Shown here: positions 16,426 to 25,331 of the stretch, in pieces
Numbering within the stretch: position 1 is the first letter of the stretch
Layout: every line of letters starts with the position of its first letter
NCBI RefSeq assembly: GCF_028863665.1
Contig: NZ_JARBFX010000004.1
Span: 1-64,000 of the forward strand
Length of the DNA: 64,000 bases
Reading direction: 5' to 3'
Origin: Aquabacter sediminis
GTDB taxonomy: Bacteria; Pseudomonadota; Alphaproteobacteria; Rhizobiales; Xanthobacteraceae
Notes under the pieces: generated by a model
Seen by the model: the letters and a program-made list of their open reading frames with translations, nothing else
Told to the model about the DNA's origin: nothing
The model's database searches: none
Program-made: the position numbers and the translations under genes

Positions 16426-17289
16426 ATGACCACGTGCAGCTATTTCGCCTATGCCAGCGACGATGCCCACGCTCTCTTCGGCCGCCGCTGGGGCGAGGAG
16501 AGCAAGGAGACGCCGCTCGTTTGCCTGCCCGGACTGACGCGCTCTTCCACCGATTTCGAGGCCCTCGCCGAGGCGCTGGCCGAGGGCGGCCGGCAGGTGG
16601 TGGCGCTGGATTTCCGCGGCCGGGGCGGCTCGGCCTTTGCGCCCTACACCACCTATAATGTCGCCCAGGAGGCCCGTGACACGGTGAAGGGGCTGGCGAG
16701 CCTCGGCATCACCAACGCCCATTTCCTCGGCACCTCCCGCGGCGGTCTCGTCATGATGATGCTGGCGCTGAAAGCTCCGGATCTCCTGGCGGGGTGCATC
16801 TTCAATGATATCGGCCCGGTGGTGGAGACCGCCGGCATCGCCCGCATCACCGGCTATGTGGGCGCCCCGCCGCCCCCCGCATGGCCGGACCTGATCACGC
16901 GGCTGAAGGCTGAGCAGGGTGCGCTCTTCCCCCGCCTCACGGCCGAGGAATGGGAGCGCTATGCTCGGCAGATCTATGCCGACCATGATGGCGTGCCCAA
17001 GCTCGCCTATGATCCGGCCATCGCCGAGGCCTTCAAGGAATTCGATCCCACAAAGCCGCTGCCCGCGTTCTGGGAGGGGTTCGACGCCCTGGCGGAGAAG
17101 CCGCTTTTGGTCATTCACGGCGCCCTGTCCGATGTCCTGTCCTCCGCCACCGTGGAGGCCATGGCCGACCGGCACCGCGGCACCGAGGTCTATACGGTGG
17201 ACGACCAGGGCCACGCCCCGCTTCTGTGGGACGCACGCAGCCACAAGGTGATCGGCAATTTCCTGGCGCGGATCGAAGAGGCGGTCTGA
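16426..17289 (+). CDS. Alpha/beta-fold hydrolase
   Basis: This 287-residue soluble alpha/beta hydrolase has an oxyanion-loop strand LVCLPGLTRSSTDFE, a core VVALDFRGRGGS, the nucleophile elbow GTSRGG (Ser in FLGTSRGGLVMM), a likely acid in the HGALSDVLS loop, and the general-base histidine in DQGHAPLLWD. The substrate is unknown. Similar proteins are annotated as esterases or lactonases. Start 16426 is preferred because GAGAAGGA ends six bases before it. It lies behind murJ and ahead of trpS, with no clear functional link to either. Confidence 0.85.
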   Translation: MTTCSYFAYASDDAHALFGRRWGEESKETPLVCLPGLTRSSTDFEALAEALAEGGRQVVALDFRGRGGSAFAPYTTYNVAQEARDTVKGLASLGITNAHFLGTSRGGLVMMMLALKAPDLLAGCIFNDIGPVVETAGIARITGYVGAPPPPAWPDLITRLKAEQGALFPRLTAEEWERYARQIYADHDGVPKLAYDPAIAEAFKEFDPTKPLPAFWEGFDALAEKPLLVIHGALSDVLSSATVEAMADRHRGTEVYTVDDQGHAPLLWDARSHKVIGNFLARIEEAV

Positions 17290-17528
17290 CGCCCCGGCAC
17301 CGCGCGCCCCGCCGGCGAAGCGTCGGCCGCGTCTGCCCGCATGCCGCCCCTTGCCGCGCCCCGGCGGGCGTGGCATGAGGCGGCTCGTCCAAGCGGGCGT
17401 TTCGCACTGCGCCATTGGCGTCGGCGCGGGGCGTCCGCCTGTTCTTTTCGAGCGCGGGTGTTTGGCCCGCGTCCTGTCGTGCCGGACGGGCCGCTCCGCT
17501 CGGGAGCCCCGTCCTTGAGGAGGTCGCC

Positions 17529-18563
17529 ATGGCGGCGGTCGCGGAACGCGTCTTCTCCGGTGTGCAGCCCACCGGCAATCTGCATCTCGGCAATTATCTC
17601 GGCGCCATCAAGCGCTTCGTGGAGCTCCAGCAGAGCCACGACTGCATCTATTGCGTGGTGGACCTGCATGCCATCACCGTCTGGCAGGAGCCCGAGGAGC
17701 TGAAGCGCCACACCCGCGAGGTGACGGCGGCCTTCATTGCCTGCGGCATCGACCCGAAGAAGCACATCGTCTTCAACCAGAGCCAGGTGTCCGGCCATGC
17801 GGAACTGGCCTGGATCTTCAATTGCGTCGCCCGCATGGGCTGGCTGAACCGCATGACGCAGTTCAAGGAGAAGGCCGGCAAGGACCGCGAGAACGTCTCG
17901 GTGGGCCTGTTCGCCTACCCGACCCTCATGGCCGCCGACATCCTGCTCTACCGCGCCACCCATGTGCCGGTGGGCGAGGACCAGAAGCAGCATCTGGAAC
18001 TGACCCGCGACATCGCCCAGAAGTTCAACGTGGACTTCGCTCCCTCCATCGCGGCCCTCGGCCACAATGACGGCTATTTCCCGCTGACCGAGCCGCTCAT
18101 CGCCGGCCCTGCCACCCGCGTCATGAGCCTGCGCGACGGCTCCAAGAAGATGTCCAAGTCGGACGCCTCGGACTTCTCGCGCATCAACCTCACCGACGAT
18201 GCGGATGCCATCGCCGGCAAGGTGCGCCGGGCCAAGACCGATCCCGAGCCGCTGCCCTCCGAGGAAGCCGGCCTCAAGACCCGTCCCGAGGCGGACAATC
18301 TGGTTGGCATCTTCGCGGCGCTGAGCGATGTCAGCAAGGAGAAGGTGCTGGGCGAATATGGCGGCGCCCAGTTCTCCACCTTCAAGGCGGCCCTGGTCGA
18401 CCTGGCGGTGGCCAAGCTCGGCCCCATCGGCGGCGAGATGCAGCGCCTGATGGCGGACACCTCGGCCATCGACGCCATCCTGCGGGACGGCGCCGAGCGG
18501 GCGGGCGTGATCGCCGAGGCCACCATCCGCGACGTGAAGGACATTGTCGGCATGGTGCGCTGA
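17529..18563 (+). CDS. trpS: Tryptophanyl-tRNA synthetase
   Basis: This 344-residue class I aminoacyl-tRNA synthetase charges tRNA-Trp. The HIGH-like motif appears as [13 protein letters not shown] near the N-terminus and the KMSKS loop as KKMSKSDAS near residue 208. [18 protein letters not shown] and the MTQFKEKAG segment match bacterial TrpS, and the length agrees. A strong GAGGAGGT sits eight bases before ATG 17529. About 240 bp of non-coding DNA precedes it. A GCGGGGCG/CGCCCCGC hairpin at 18620-18638 downstream could end transcription, but it lacks a T-run. Confidence 0.97.
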   Translation: MAAVAERVFSGVQPTGNLHLGNYLGAIKRFVELQQSHDCIYCVVDLHAITVWQEPEELKRHTREVTAAFIACGIDPKKHIVFNQSQVSGHAELAWIFNCVARMGWLNRMTQFKEKAGKDRENVSVGLFAYPTLMAADILLYRATHVPVGEDQKQHLELTRDIAQKFNVDFAPSIAALGHNDGYFPLTEPLIAGPATRVMSLRDGSKKMSKSDASDFSRINLTDDADAIAGKVRRAKTDPEPLPSEEAGLKTRPEADNLVGIFAALSDVSKEKVLGEYGGAQFSTFKAALVDLAVAKLGPIGGEMQRLMADTSAIDAILRDGAERAGVIAEATIRDVKDIVGMVR

Positions 18564-18704
18564 GGCGCGCCGGCTGATTGTGCCCGGGCGGTGCGGGTTC
18601 CGGGCGTCGCCCGGTCAAGGCGGGGCGAAACGCCCCGCGTCACCGGCCTTGCCGCGCCGCCTCCGCCTCCCTAGGTGGAGGGGGCCGGCACATTGGAGAG
18701 AGCC

Positions 18705-19448
18705 ATGAACGAGGCGCGCACCACGGTCGATCCCGCTGAGGTCGCCTTCTTCGAGGCGCTGGGGGCCGAATGGTGGGACCCCAAGGGCAAGATGGCGCCC
18801 CTCCATGGCATGAACCCGGCGCGCCTCGCCTTCCTGCGCGACCTGCTGGTGCGCCGCTTTCACCGCGACCCCAAGTCCATGCGGCCGTTGAAGGGCCTGC
18901 GTGTCCTCGACATCGGCTGCGGCGGCGGGCTGCTCTGCGAGCCCCTGGCGCGCATGGGTGCCGACGTTGTTGGGGTCGACCCCGCGCCTGGAAACGTGGA
19001 CGTGGCGCGCCATCATGCCGTGCAAAGCGGCCTTGAGATCGACTATCGCGCCACCACCGCCGAGGAACTGGCCGCGGCCGGCGAGACGTTTGACGCCGTG
19101 CTGGCGCTGGAAGTGGTGGAGCATGTGTCGGATGTGGCGGCCTTCCTGCGCGCCACCACAGCCCTTGTGGGACCGGGGGGGGTGATCGTGCTCTCCACGC
19201 TCAACCGCACGGGCAAGAGCTTTGCACTTGCCATCGTGGGCGCCGAATACATCCTGCGCTGGCTGCCGCCGGGAACCCATAGCTGGCAGAAGTTCGTCAC
19301 CCCCGCCGAGATGGAAGCCGGGCTCGCCGCATGCGGCTTCTCGCCCGTGGAGATGATCGGCTTCGTCTATGATCCCCTCTCGGGGTCCTGGAGCCTCTCC
19401 CCAGACATGGACGTGAACTACTTCCTGGCCGCCGAGAAGGCCGGCTAG
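18705..19448 (+). CDS. ubiG: Ubiquinone biosynthesis O-methyltransferase UbiG
   Basis: This 247-residue SAM-dependent methyltransferase carries out both O-methylation steps of ubiquinone synthesis. Motif I is RVLDIGCGGGLLCEPLARMGADVVGVDPA; the post-motif VLALEVVEHVSD and GGVIVLSTLNRT are UbiG-like. The family signature at the start (EVAFFEALGAEWWDPKGKMAPLHGMNP) is clear. TTGGAGAG precedes ATG 18705. The gene converges with galE, and its stop codon lies inside a perfect hairpin that probably terminates transcription from both sides. Confidence 0.96.
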   Translation: MNEARTTVDPAEVAFFEALGAEWWDPKGKMAPLHGMNPARLAFLRDLLVRRFHRDPKSMRPLKGLRVLDIGCGGGLLCEPLARMGADVVGVDPAPGNVDVARHHAVQSGLEIDYRATTAEELAAAGETFDAVLALEVVEHVSDVAAFLRATTALVGPGGVIVLSTLNRTGKSFALAIVGAEYILRWLPPGTHSWQKFVTPAEMEAGLAACGFSPVEMIGFVYDPLSGSWSLSPDMDVNYFLAAEKAG

Positions 19449-19460
19449 GCGCCGGCCTTC
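19436..19460. terminator. Hairpin between convergent ubiG and galE
   Basis: GAAGGCCGGC and GCCGGCCTTC form a perfect 10-bp stem around a 5-base loop. The stem includes the last codons and stop of ubiG and lies seven bases from the galE stop. Its position between two converging genes fits a bidirectional terminator. The T-run is poor, so this is not certain. Confidence 0.45.
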
Positions 19461-19466
19461 GTTCCG

Positions 19467-20462
19467 TCACGCCACCGTGCGCAGGCGATCGTCCAATTGC
19501 CGCTCCCAGGCCAAGGCATGGGCGACGATGGTGGGCAAATCGTCCAGCTTGGGCGTCCAGCCCAGCGCGGCGCGGATGCGGTCGGCCTTGGCCACCACGG
19601 CCGCCGGATCGCCCGCGCGGCGGGGCGCGAATTCGACCTTGAAGTCGACGCCTGACGCCTCCTTCACCGCTTTCAGCACTTCGAGCACCGAATAGCCGCG
19701 GCCATATCCGCAATTATAGGTGCCGCTCTCGCCGCCCGCGCGCAGGTGCCGCAGGGCGTCCAGATGGGCCGCCACAAGGTCGGCCACATGGATATAGTCC
19801 CGCAGGCAGGTGCCGTCGGGGGTGGGATAGTCGGTACCATAGACCTCGATGCCAGCCCTTTTGCCAAGAGCGGTCTCGCAGGCGACCTTGATGAGATGGG
19901 TTGCCCCGGCCGTCGACTGGCCCGTACGATCCTTGGGGTCGCCGCCCGCCACGTTGAAATAGCGCAGCGCCACATACCGCAGGGGCGTGGCAAAGGCCGT
20001 GTCCTGGAGCATCCACTCGCTCATGAGCTTGGAGCGGCCATAGGGCGAGATGGGCGAGAGCACGGCATCTTCAGCCACCGGGTCGATGCCCACCATGCCG
20101 TAGACGGCGGCGGTGGAGGAGAAGATGAAATGGGGAATGCCCGCCTTCACCACGCTCGCCAGCAAGGCCCGCGTCTTCACCGTGTTGGCGAGGTAGTAGC
20201 CGAGCGGATCGGCGACCGAATCGGGCACCACGATTCGGGCGGCGAAATGGATGACGGCGTCGATGGCATGTTCGTCGACGATGCGGGCCACCAGCTCCGG
20301 ATCGCTCACATCGCCCAGGATGAAGGTCGCCTGCGGCGCCACCGCCCAGCGGAATCCGGTGGACAGGTCGTCCAGCACCACCACGGTCTCGCCGGCATCC
20401 AGGAGCGCAAGAACCATGTGGCTGCCGATATAGCCGGCGCCGCCCGTCACCAGAACCGCCAT
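19467..20462 (-). CDS. galE: UDP-glucose 4-epimerase GalE
   Basis: This 331-residue short-chain dehydrogenase-fold epimerase interconverts UDP-glucose and UDP-galactose for exopolysaccharide and LPS synthesis. It has VTGGAGYIGSHMVLALLDAGE for NAD binding, SSTAAVYG with the catalytic Ser, and SPYGRSKLMSE with the Tyr-x3-Lys pair. RYFNVAGGDP, GTCLRDYIHVADL and the RRAGDPA motif complete the family pattern. ATG 20462 has AGGCAGGA just upstream. The frame extends 5' but without conserved sequence. It is divergent from galU (257 bp), which supplies its substrate. Confidence 0.95.
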   Translation of the reverse strand: MAVLVTGGAGYIGSHMVLALLDAGETVVVLDDLSTGFRWAVAPQATFILGDVSDPELVARIVDEHAIDAVIHFAARIVVPDSVADPLGYYLANTVKTRALLASVVKAGIPHFIFSSTAAVYGMVGIDPVAEDAVLSPISPYGRSKLMSEWMLQDTAFATPLRYVALRYFNVAGGDPKDRTGQSTAGATHLIKVACETALGKRAGIEVYGTDYPTPDGTCLRDYIHVADLVAAHLDALRHLRAGGESGTYNCGYGRGYSVLEVLKAVKEASGVDFKVEFAPRRAGDPAAVVAKADRIRAALGWTPKLDDLPTIVAHALAWERQLDDRLRTVA

Positions 20463-20719
20463 TTTCCTGCCTCCGTATGCGCGCGGACCCTGGAGCAGAG
20501 GGCGTGCGCGGTCAATGCGAAGAAACAATCCGCGCGCTACGGCGTTCCTGAACCCGACACGGGACGGCCATGCTTCCGCCAAGCCTGGCTGTGAGGTTCG
20601 TTCCGTCTTACCGCTGAAGCCTCGCCGCCGCGCGGGCGCGCCACCTTCACCTTGGCGCTTCCCTTGACGGCGCGAGGGCTTTAGGGACATTCCGTCGTCT
20701 CAAGATTTGGTGAGCATCG

Positions 20720-21616
20720 ATGCCCAAGCCTTTGCGTAAAGCCATCCTCCCGGTCGCCGGCCTTGGTACGCGCTTCCTGCCCGCGACCAAGGCAGTGCCG
20801 AAGGAGATGCTCACGGTGGTGGATCGCCCCGTGGTGCAGCATGTGGTGGACGAGGCCCGCGCCGCCGGCATCGAGCACATCGTCTTCGTCACCGGCCGCA
20901 ACAAGGCGGTGATCGAGGACCATTTCGACCGCCAGTTTGAGCTGGAAAAGACCCTCTCGGATCGTGGAAAGACCAAGGAGCTGGAACAGCTCGACCGCGA
21001 CACGCCGAAGGCGGGCACCACCTCCTTCACCCGCCAGCAATTGCCGCTCGGCCTTGGCCATGCGGTATGGTGCGCCCGCGACCTGATCGACGATGAACCC
21101 TTCGCGCTCCTGCTCCCCGACATGCTCCATCTGCCCAAGAATGGCGGCAAGGGCTGCCTGGCGGAGATGGTGGAGCTCTATAACCGCACCGGCGGGAATG
21201 TGCTCTCGGTCTATGAGGTGCCCGAGGACCAGACCAACCAGTACGGCATCGTTGGCACGGCCCCCGCTGCGGGCGGCGTCAACGAGATCGTGCAGATGGT
21301 GGAAAAGCCGGCGCTCGGCACGGCCCCCACCAACCTCGCCATTTCCGGCCGCTATATCCTCCAGCCCACCATCTTCGATCTCCTGGCCCGTCAGGACCGG
21401 GGCGCGGGTGGCGAGATCCAGCTCACCGATTCCATGCTTAAGCTGATGGAACGGGAGCGCTTTTTCTCCGTCACCTTCGATGGCCCGGTCTATGATTGCG
21501 GCTCCAAGATCGGCTTCCTCATGGCCAATGTGGCCTATGCCTTGTCCCGTCCCGACATCGCCCCGGAATTCCGCACGGCGCTGGGGGAGATGTTGCAAGG
21601 CGGTAACGGCGCATGA
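20720..21616 (+). CDS. galU: UTP-glucose-1-phosphate uridylyltransferase GalU
   Basis: This 298-residue nucleotidyltransferase makes UDP-glucose from glucose-1-phosphate and UTP. The N-terminus has the activation motif [34 protein letters not shown], the [13 protein letters not shown] segment, the [12 protein letters not shown] metal site and the EKP lysine (MVEKPALG) follow in order. SGRYIL and GEIQLTDSM are also GalU-typical. It faces galE across a 257-bp divergent gap, consistent with shared supply of UDP-sugars. Confidence 0.97.
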   Translation: MPKPLRKAILPVAGLGTRFLPATKAVPKEMLTVVDRPVVQHVVDEARAAGIEHIVFVTGRNKAVIEDHFDRQFELEKTLSDRGKTKELEQLDRDTPKAGTTSFTRQQLPLGLGHAVWCARDLIDDEPFALLLPDMLHLPKNGGKGCLAEMVELYNRTGGNVLSVYEVPEDQTNQYGIVGTAPAAGGVNEIVQMVEKPALGTAPTNLAISGRYILQPTIFDLLARQDRGAGGEIQLTDSMLKLMERERFFSVTFDGPVYDCGSKIGFLMANVAYALSRPDIAPEFRTALGEMLQGGNGA

Positions 21617-21734
21617 AAGACGAACGGGAAGGCGGCGGCGGAAGGCGGGTGAGGGGGCTTGCGCGCCTTGACCCGGCTCCCGATCCCGTCTAATCGCCGA
21701 CCCACCTGTCCTCCCCAGGAGTGGAGTCGACCGC

Positions 21735-22337
21735 ATGCTGCAGTCCCAAGATCGTCACTGCGCGCCCGTTAAGCCGAAGTTCGACGATGAGATCCGGTTC
21801 CTGCAGTCATGGTTCCAGAGCCCCCTGAAGACCGGCGCGGTCTCGCCTTCCGGGCGGGCTCTCGCCAAGATGATGGCCTCGTATCTCGACCCGGCCACCC
21901 CCGGCCCGGTCATCGAGCTCGGACCTGGCACCGGCCCCGTCACCAAGGCGCTGCTGGACCGTGGGTTTGCCCCGGAGCGGCTGTTCCTGATCGAATATAA
22001 TCGCGAATTCTGCACCTTGCTGCGCCGGCGCTATCCGGGTGTGACGGTGCTTCATGGCGATGCCTATGCCATGGCGGACACCCTGAAGGACCGGCTGCCC
22101 GGGCCGGCGGTGGGCGTCATTTCCTCCCTGCCGCTGTTCACGCGCTCTCCGGCGGATCGCGAGCGGATGGTAGAGGAGGCCTTCGACCTCTCCGTTCCGA
22201 ACGCTCCGTTCGTGCAGTTCACCTACGCCGTCGTCTCCCCCGTGCCGCTGAAGCCGGGCCAGATTGACGGCCAGCGCTCGCCCCGCGTGTGGCTCAACCT
22301 GCCGCCGGCCCGGGTATGGGCGTATCGCCGGCCGTGA
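21735..22337 (+). CDS. pmtA: Phosphatidylethanolamine N-methyltransferase, rhizobial PmtA type
   Basis: This 200-residue SAM-dependent methyltransferase of the Sinorhizobium/Rhodobacter PmtA group converts phosphatidylethanolamine stepwise to phosphatidylcholine at the inner membrane. Diagnostic pieces are KFDDEIRFLQSWFQSPLKTG, AVSPSGRALAKMMAS, motif I VIELGPGTGPVTKALL, SSLPLFTR, and the end FVQFTYAVVSPVP then RVWLNLPPARVWAYR. The length equals the rhizobial enzymes, which are unrelated to the larger plant and yeast types. An AGGAGTGGAG sequence lies ahead of ATG 21735. Confidence 0.92.
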   Translation: MLQSQDRHCAPVKPKFDDEIRFLQSWFQSPLKTGAVSPSGRALAKMMASYLDPATPGPVIELGPGTGPVTKALLDRGFAPERLFLIEYNREFCTLLRRRYPGVTVLHGDAYAMADTLKDRLPGPAVGVISSLPLFTRSPADRERMVEEAFDLSVPNAPFVQFTYAVVSPVPLKPGQIDGQRSPRVWLNLPPARVWAYRRP

Positions 22338-22392
22338 CCGGCCCCCTCCCGCCGAGGAGGCCGCCCGCCGCATTCCAGGCGGGAGGCCGGGC

Positions 22393-22974
22393 GTGACCTC
22401 TTTCCTTTATGTCAGCCATCCCCAGGTGAAGGTGGACCCCAAGGTTCCGGTGCCGGACTGGGGGCTCTCCGAGATCGGCCGCGCCCGCGCCGCCGCCTTC
22501 GCCGCCCGCGCGGACCTTGCCGGCACAGCTCGCATCCTCTCCAGCGACGAATGCAAGGCCAAGGAGACCGCAGCCTTTCTCGCGCAGGCGCTCGGCCTTT
22601 CCGTCGAAGTGCGCGCGGACATGCACGAAAATGACCGCTCCTCAACCGGCTTCCTGCCCGAGGCCGAGTTCCAGGCGGTCGCGGACGCCTTCTTTTCCCA
22701 TCCCGAGGCGAGCGTGCGCGGCTGGGAGCGGGCCATCGACGCCCAGGCCCGGATCGTGCGCGCCGTCACCGAGGAGATCGCCCGGGCCCCTCACGCGCCA
22801 ACCATTTTTGTCGGCCATGGCGGGGTGGGGACCTTACTGCTGTGCCATTTGGCTGACATGCCCATATCCCGCGTCCACGACCAGCCCCCCGTCGGCGGCG
22901 GCTGCTGGTATGGTTGGACCAATGCGACGCCGCCCGACCGGTGGCGCGCCATGGAGGAAGGCCCGAACCCATGA
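22393..22974 (+). CDS. Histidine phosphatase superfamily protein with altered first motif
   Basis: This 193-residue protein has the phosphoglycerate-mutase/phosphatase fold: LSEIGRARAAAFA, ILSSDECKAKETAAFLAQALGL and a second catalytic histidine in FVGHGGVGTLL. The usual N-terminal RHG box reads SHP (YVSHPQV), so His is kept but the conserved Arg and Gly are replaced, which may lower or change activity. GTG 22393 is taken as start because GGGAGGCC precedes it. Its stop overlaps the pyrF start by ATGA, so the two are translated together. The substrate is unknown. Confidence 0.8.
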   Translation: MTSFLYVSHPQVKVDPKVPVPDWGLSEIGRARAAAFAARADLAGTARILSSDECKAKETAAFLAQALGLSVEVRADMHENDRSSTGFLPEAEFQAVADAFFSHPEASVRGWERAIDAQARIVRAVTEEIARAPHAPTIFVGHGGVGTLLLCHLADMPISRVHDQPPVGGGCWYGWTNATPPDRWRAMEEGPNP

Positions 22975-23705
22975 GTGCATCCGCTCCAATCCTTCCCCCC
23001 TCTCCCTTCGGTCCCGATCCCCGCGACCGCCTCATTGTGGCCCTGGACTTCCCCTCCATCGCCGCCGCCGAGGCCATGGTCTGGCAGCTGGGCGATGCGG
23101 TCACCTTCTATAAGATCGGCCTGGAGCTGACCGTCTCCGGCGGTCTCGACCTCGCCGCCGACCTCATCGGCGCCGGCAAGAAGGTGTTCCTGGACCTCAA
23201 GCTCCACGACATCGACAATACGGTGGAACGGGCGACCGCCGCCGCCGCCGAGCGCGGCTTCACCATCCTCACCGTCCATGCCTACCCGAAGACCCTCGCT
23301 GCCGCCGCCCGTGGCGCTGCCGGCAGCGCGCTCAATGTGCTGGGCGTCACGGTGCTCACCTCCTATGACGATGCGGACCTTGCCACCGCCGGCTATTCCC
23401 GCAACGTGGACGAGACCGTGCTCATGCGCGCGGGCCAGGTGCGGGAAGCCGGCGTTGCCGGCGTCATCTGCGCGCCCACGGACGCCGCGCGCGTGCGGCC
23501 TCTTCTCGCGCCGGGCCAATTGGTGGTGACGCCGGGCGTGCGCCCCGCCGGTTCCGCTGTGGGCGACCAGAAGCGCTTTGCCACCCCCGCAGATGCCTTT
23601 GCGGCCGGCGCCAACGGCATTGTGGTGGGCCGCCCCGTCATTGCCGCCTCCGATCCCGGCGCGGCGGCACGGGCGATCCTGGACGAAATCAAGCCCTTCC
23701 TCTGA
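22971..23705 (+). CDS. pyrF: Orotidine 5'-phosphate decarboxylase
   Basis: This 244-residue TIM-barrel enzyme catalyses the last step of de novo UMP synthesis. LIVALDFPS, the catalytic Asp/Lys/Asp array in FLDLKLHDIDNTV, LTVHAYP, and the phosphate-gripping VTPGVRPAG and VVGRPVIAA are all present. ATG 22971 overlaps the phosphatase stop (ATGA) and has GGAAGG upstream. It is followed after 21 bp by the duplicated DUF1330 gene, giving a compact run from 22393 to 25220 that ends with dapB. Confidence 0.96.
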   Translation: MSASAPILPPSPFGPDPRDRLIVALDFPSIAAAEAMVWQLGDAVTFYKIGLELTVSGGLDLAADLIGAGKKVFLDLKLHDIDNTVERATAAAAERGFTILTVHAYPKTLAAAARGAAGSALNVLGVTVLTSYDDADLATAGYSRNVDETVLMRAGQVREAGVAGVICAPTDAARVRPLLAPGQLVVTPGVRPAGSAVGDQKRFATPADAFAAGANGIVVGRPVIAASDPGAAARAILDEIKPFL

Positions 23706-23726
23706 GCCCACGAAAGGGAAGGCGAC

Positions 23727-24356
23727 ATGCCCAAGGGATATTGGATCGGCCGGGTGGATGTGTCCGACCCGGAGGCCTACAAGGCCTATGTGACGGCCAA
23801 TGCCGCACCCATCGCGGCCCATGGCGGGCGCTTCCTGGTGCGCGGCGGGCCGGTGACCGCCCTTGAAGGGCGCACCCGCGCGCGCAACGTCCTGCTGGAG
23901 TTCCCGTCCTTCGAGGCGGCGCTCGCCTGCTATCATAGCCCTGGCTACCAGGCCGCGGTGGCGCTGCGCCAGCCGGTGGCGGTGGCCGACCTTGTGGTGG
24001 TGGAAGGCACGGATGCGCCCGATGCGGCCTTAGGCGGGCCTGCCCCCGGCTACTGGATCATGGGCATCGACGTGATCGATCCCGAGGGCTACCGCGCCTA
24101 TGCGGCCGCGGGCGGCACGGCCGCCTACAAGCCGCGCTTCCTGGTGCGCGGCGGGCGGCAGGAACAGGTGGAAGGCACGGGGCGGGCGCGGCAGGTGGTC
24201 CTGGCCTTCGCCGACGTACCGCAGGCGCTCGCCTGCTACCAGGCGCCGGACTATCAGCGCGCCGTCGCGCTGCGCCAGGGGGCGGCGGAGGTCGATCTCC
24301 TGCTCATTCCCGGCTATGAGGGGCCTCAGCCCGGCGAGAGCCCGACCCTCCCATAA
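23727..24356 (+). CDS. Tandem DUF1330 protein
   Basis: This 209-residue protein is built from two copies of the DUF1330 ferredoxin-like domain. Copy one (about residues 1-95) reads PKGYWIGRVDVSDPEAYKAY, RFLVRGG, RARNVLLEFPS and CYHSPGYQAAVALRQ. Copy two (about 106-198) reads APGYWIMGIDVIDPEGYRAY, RFLVRGG, RARQVVLAFAD and CYQAPDYQRAVALRQ. Most DUF1330 proteins have a single ~95-residue domain that dimerises, so this fusion would make the dimer within one chain. Function is unknown. AAGGGAAGG precedes its ATG. Confidence 0.85.
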   Translation: MPKGYWIGRVDVSDPEAYKAYVTANAAPIAAHGGRFLVRGGPVTALEGRTRARNVLLEFPSFEAALACYHSPGYQAAVALRQPVAVADLVVVEGTDAPDAALGGPAPGYWIMGIDVIDPEGYRAYAAAGGTAAYKPRFLVRGGRQEQVEGTGRARQVVLAFADVPQALACYQAPDYQRAVALRQGAAEVDLLLIPGYEGPQPGESPTLP

Positions 24357-24404
24357 GCGCTCCGGCGCACAGGAAACCGCGCCGCGCGGCGCCAAGGAGA
24401 CACC

Positions 24405-25220
24405 GTGTCCGATCTTCGCATCGTCATCTCGGGAGCCGGCGGCCGCATGGGCCGGGTGCTGCTGCGCAATGTGATGGAAGGGGAGGGCCTGCGCCTGGTG
24501 GGCGCCCTGGAGCACGAGGGCAGCACGCATCTGGGCGAGGATGCCGGCCTTCTCGCCGGGCTCGGCGCCAATGGCATCGAGGTCAGCGCCGATGTGGCCG
24601 CCACCCTCAAGGGCGCCGATGCGGTGATCGACTTCACCTCGCCTGCAGCCTCCGTGCGTCTGGCGCAAGCCTGCGCCGACCTGGGCGTCGCCCATGTGGT
24701 GGGCACCACCGGCTTTTCCCATGCCGATCTCCAGGCCCTGGCCGAAGCGGCGCAGCGCACGGTCGTCGTCCGCTCCGGCAATATGAGCCTCGGGGTCAAC
24801 CTGCTCGCCGCGCTCACCCGCCGGGTGGCGGCGACGCTGGGTGTGGACTTCGACATCGAGATCGTCGAGATGCACCATTCCCGCAAGGTGGATGCGCCCT
24901 CCGGCACCGCCTTGCTTTTGGGCGAGGCGGCTGCGGAAGGCCGGGGCGTGGACCTCGACACCCACAGCGCCCGCGGCCGCGACGGCCATACAGGCAGCCG
25001 CCGGCCGGGCGATATCGGCTTTGCCTCGCTGCGGGGCGGCTCGGTGGTAGGGGAGCACGTGGTGATCTTCGCCGGCCCGTCCGAGCGCATCGAACTGGTG
25101 CACAAGGCCGAGGACCGGGCCATCTTCGCCAATGGCGCGCTCACGGCGGCGCGCTGGAGCAAAGGCAAGGCGCCGGGGCTTTATTCCATGGCCGACGTGC
25201 TGGACATTGCGGCGATCTGA
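24405..25220 (+). CDS. dapB: 4-Hydroxy-tetrahydrodipicolinate reductase
   Basis: This 271-residue NAD(P)H-dependent reductase belongs to lysine/diaminopimelate synthesis, needed for peptidoglycan and protein. It has the Rossmann motif ISGAGGRMGRVLL, VGTTGFSHADL, and the catalytic block IEIVEMHHSRKVDAPSGTAL with the His-His and Lys pair. The end LYSMADVLDI is typical. The start is GTG 24405, with CAAGGAGA five bases before it. A palindromic repeat follows the stop. Confidence 0.96.
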   Translation: MSDLRIVISGAGGRMGRVLLRNVMEGEGLRLVGALEHEGSTHLGEDAGLLAGLGANGIEVSADVAATLKGADAVIDFTSPAASVRLAQACADLGVAHVVGTTGFSHADLQALAEAAQRTVVVRSGNMSLGVNLLAALTRRVAATLGVDFDIEIVEMHHSRKVDAPSGTALLLGEAAAEGRGVDLDTHSARGRDGHTGSRRPGDIGFASLRGGSVVGEHVVIFAGPSERIELVHKAEDRAIFANGALTAARWSKGKAPGLYSMADVLDIAAI

Positions 25221-25230
25221 CGCCCGCCTC

Positions 25231-25331
25231 GATCGCTTCCGCGCACCTTGAAAACGCAGAAGCGATCACATCACTCGTTGCAGGGCATTTCCTTCACGCG
25301 AACCGGTCCCACTTGGGCCGGAAACGCTCTA
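25231..25331. repeat. Modular palindromic intergenic repeat, copy A
   Basis: Two modules lie side by side. Bases 25231-25267 form a palindrome with perfect 9-base arms (GATCGCTTC/GAAGCGATC). Bases 25285-25331 form the box GCATTTCCTTCACG, GAACCGGTCCCACTT, GGAAACGCTCTAG. The box matches copy B at 43563-43611 and, reversed, the dispersed GAGCATTTCC/AACCGGTT repeat known from Rhizobiales intergenic DNA. The final CTA forms the stop codon of the adjacent SGNH hydrolase gene (minus strand), so the repeat fixes that protein's end. Confidence 0.75.
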
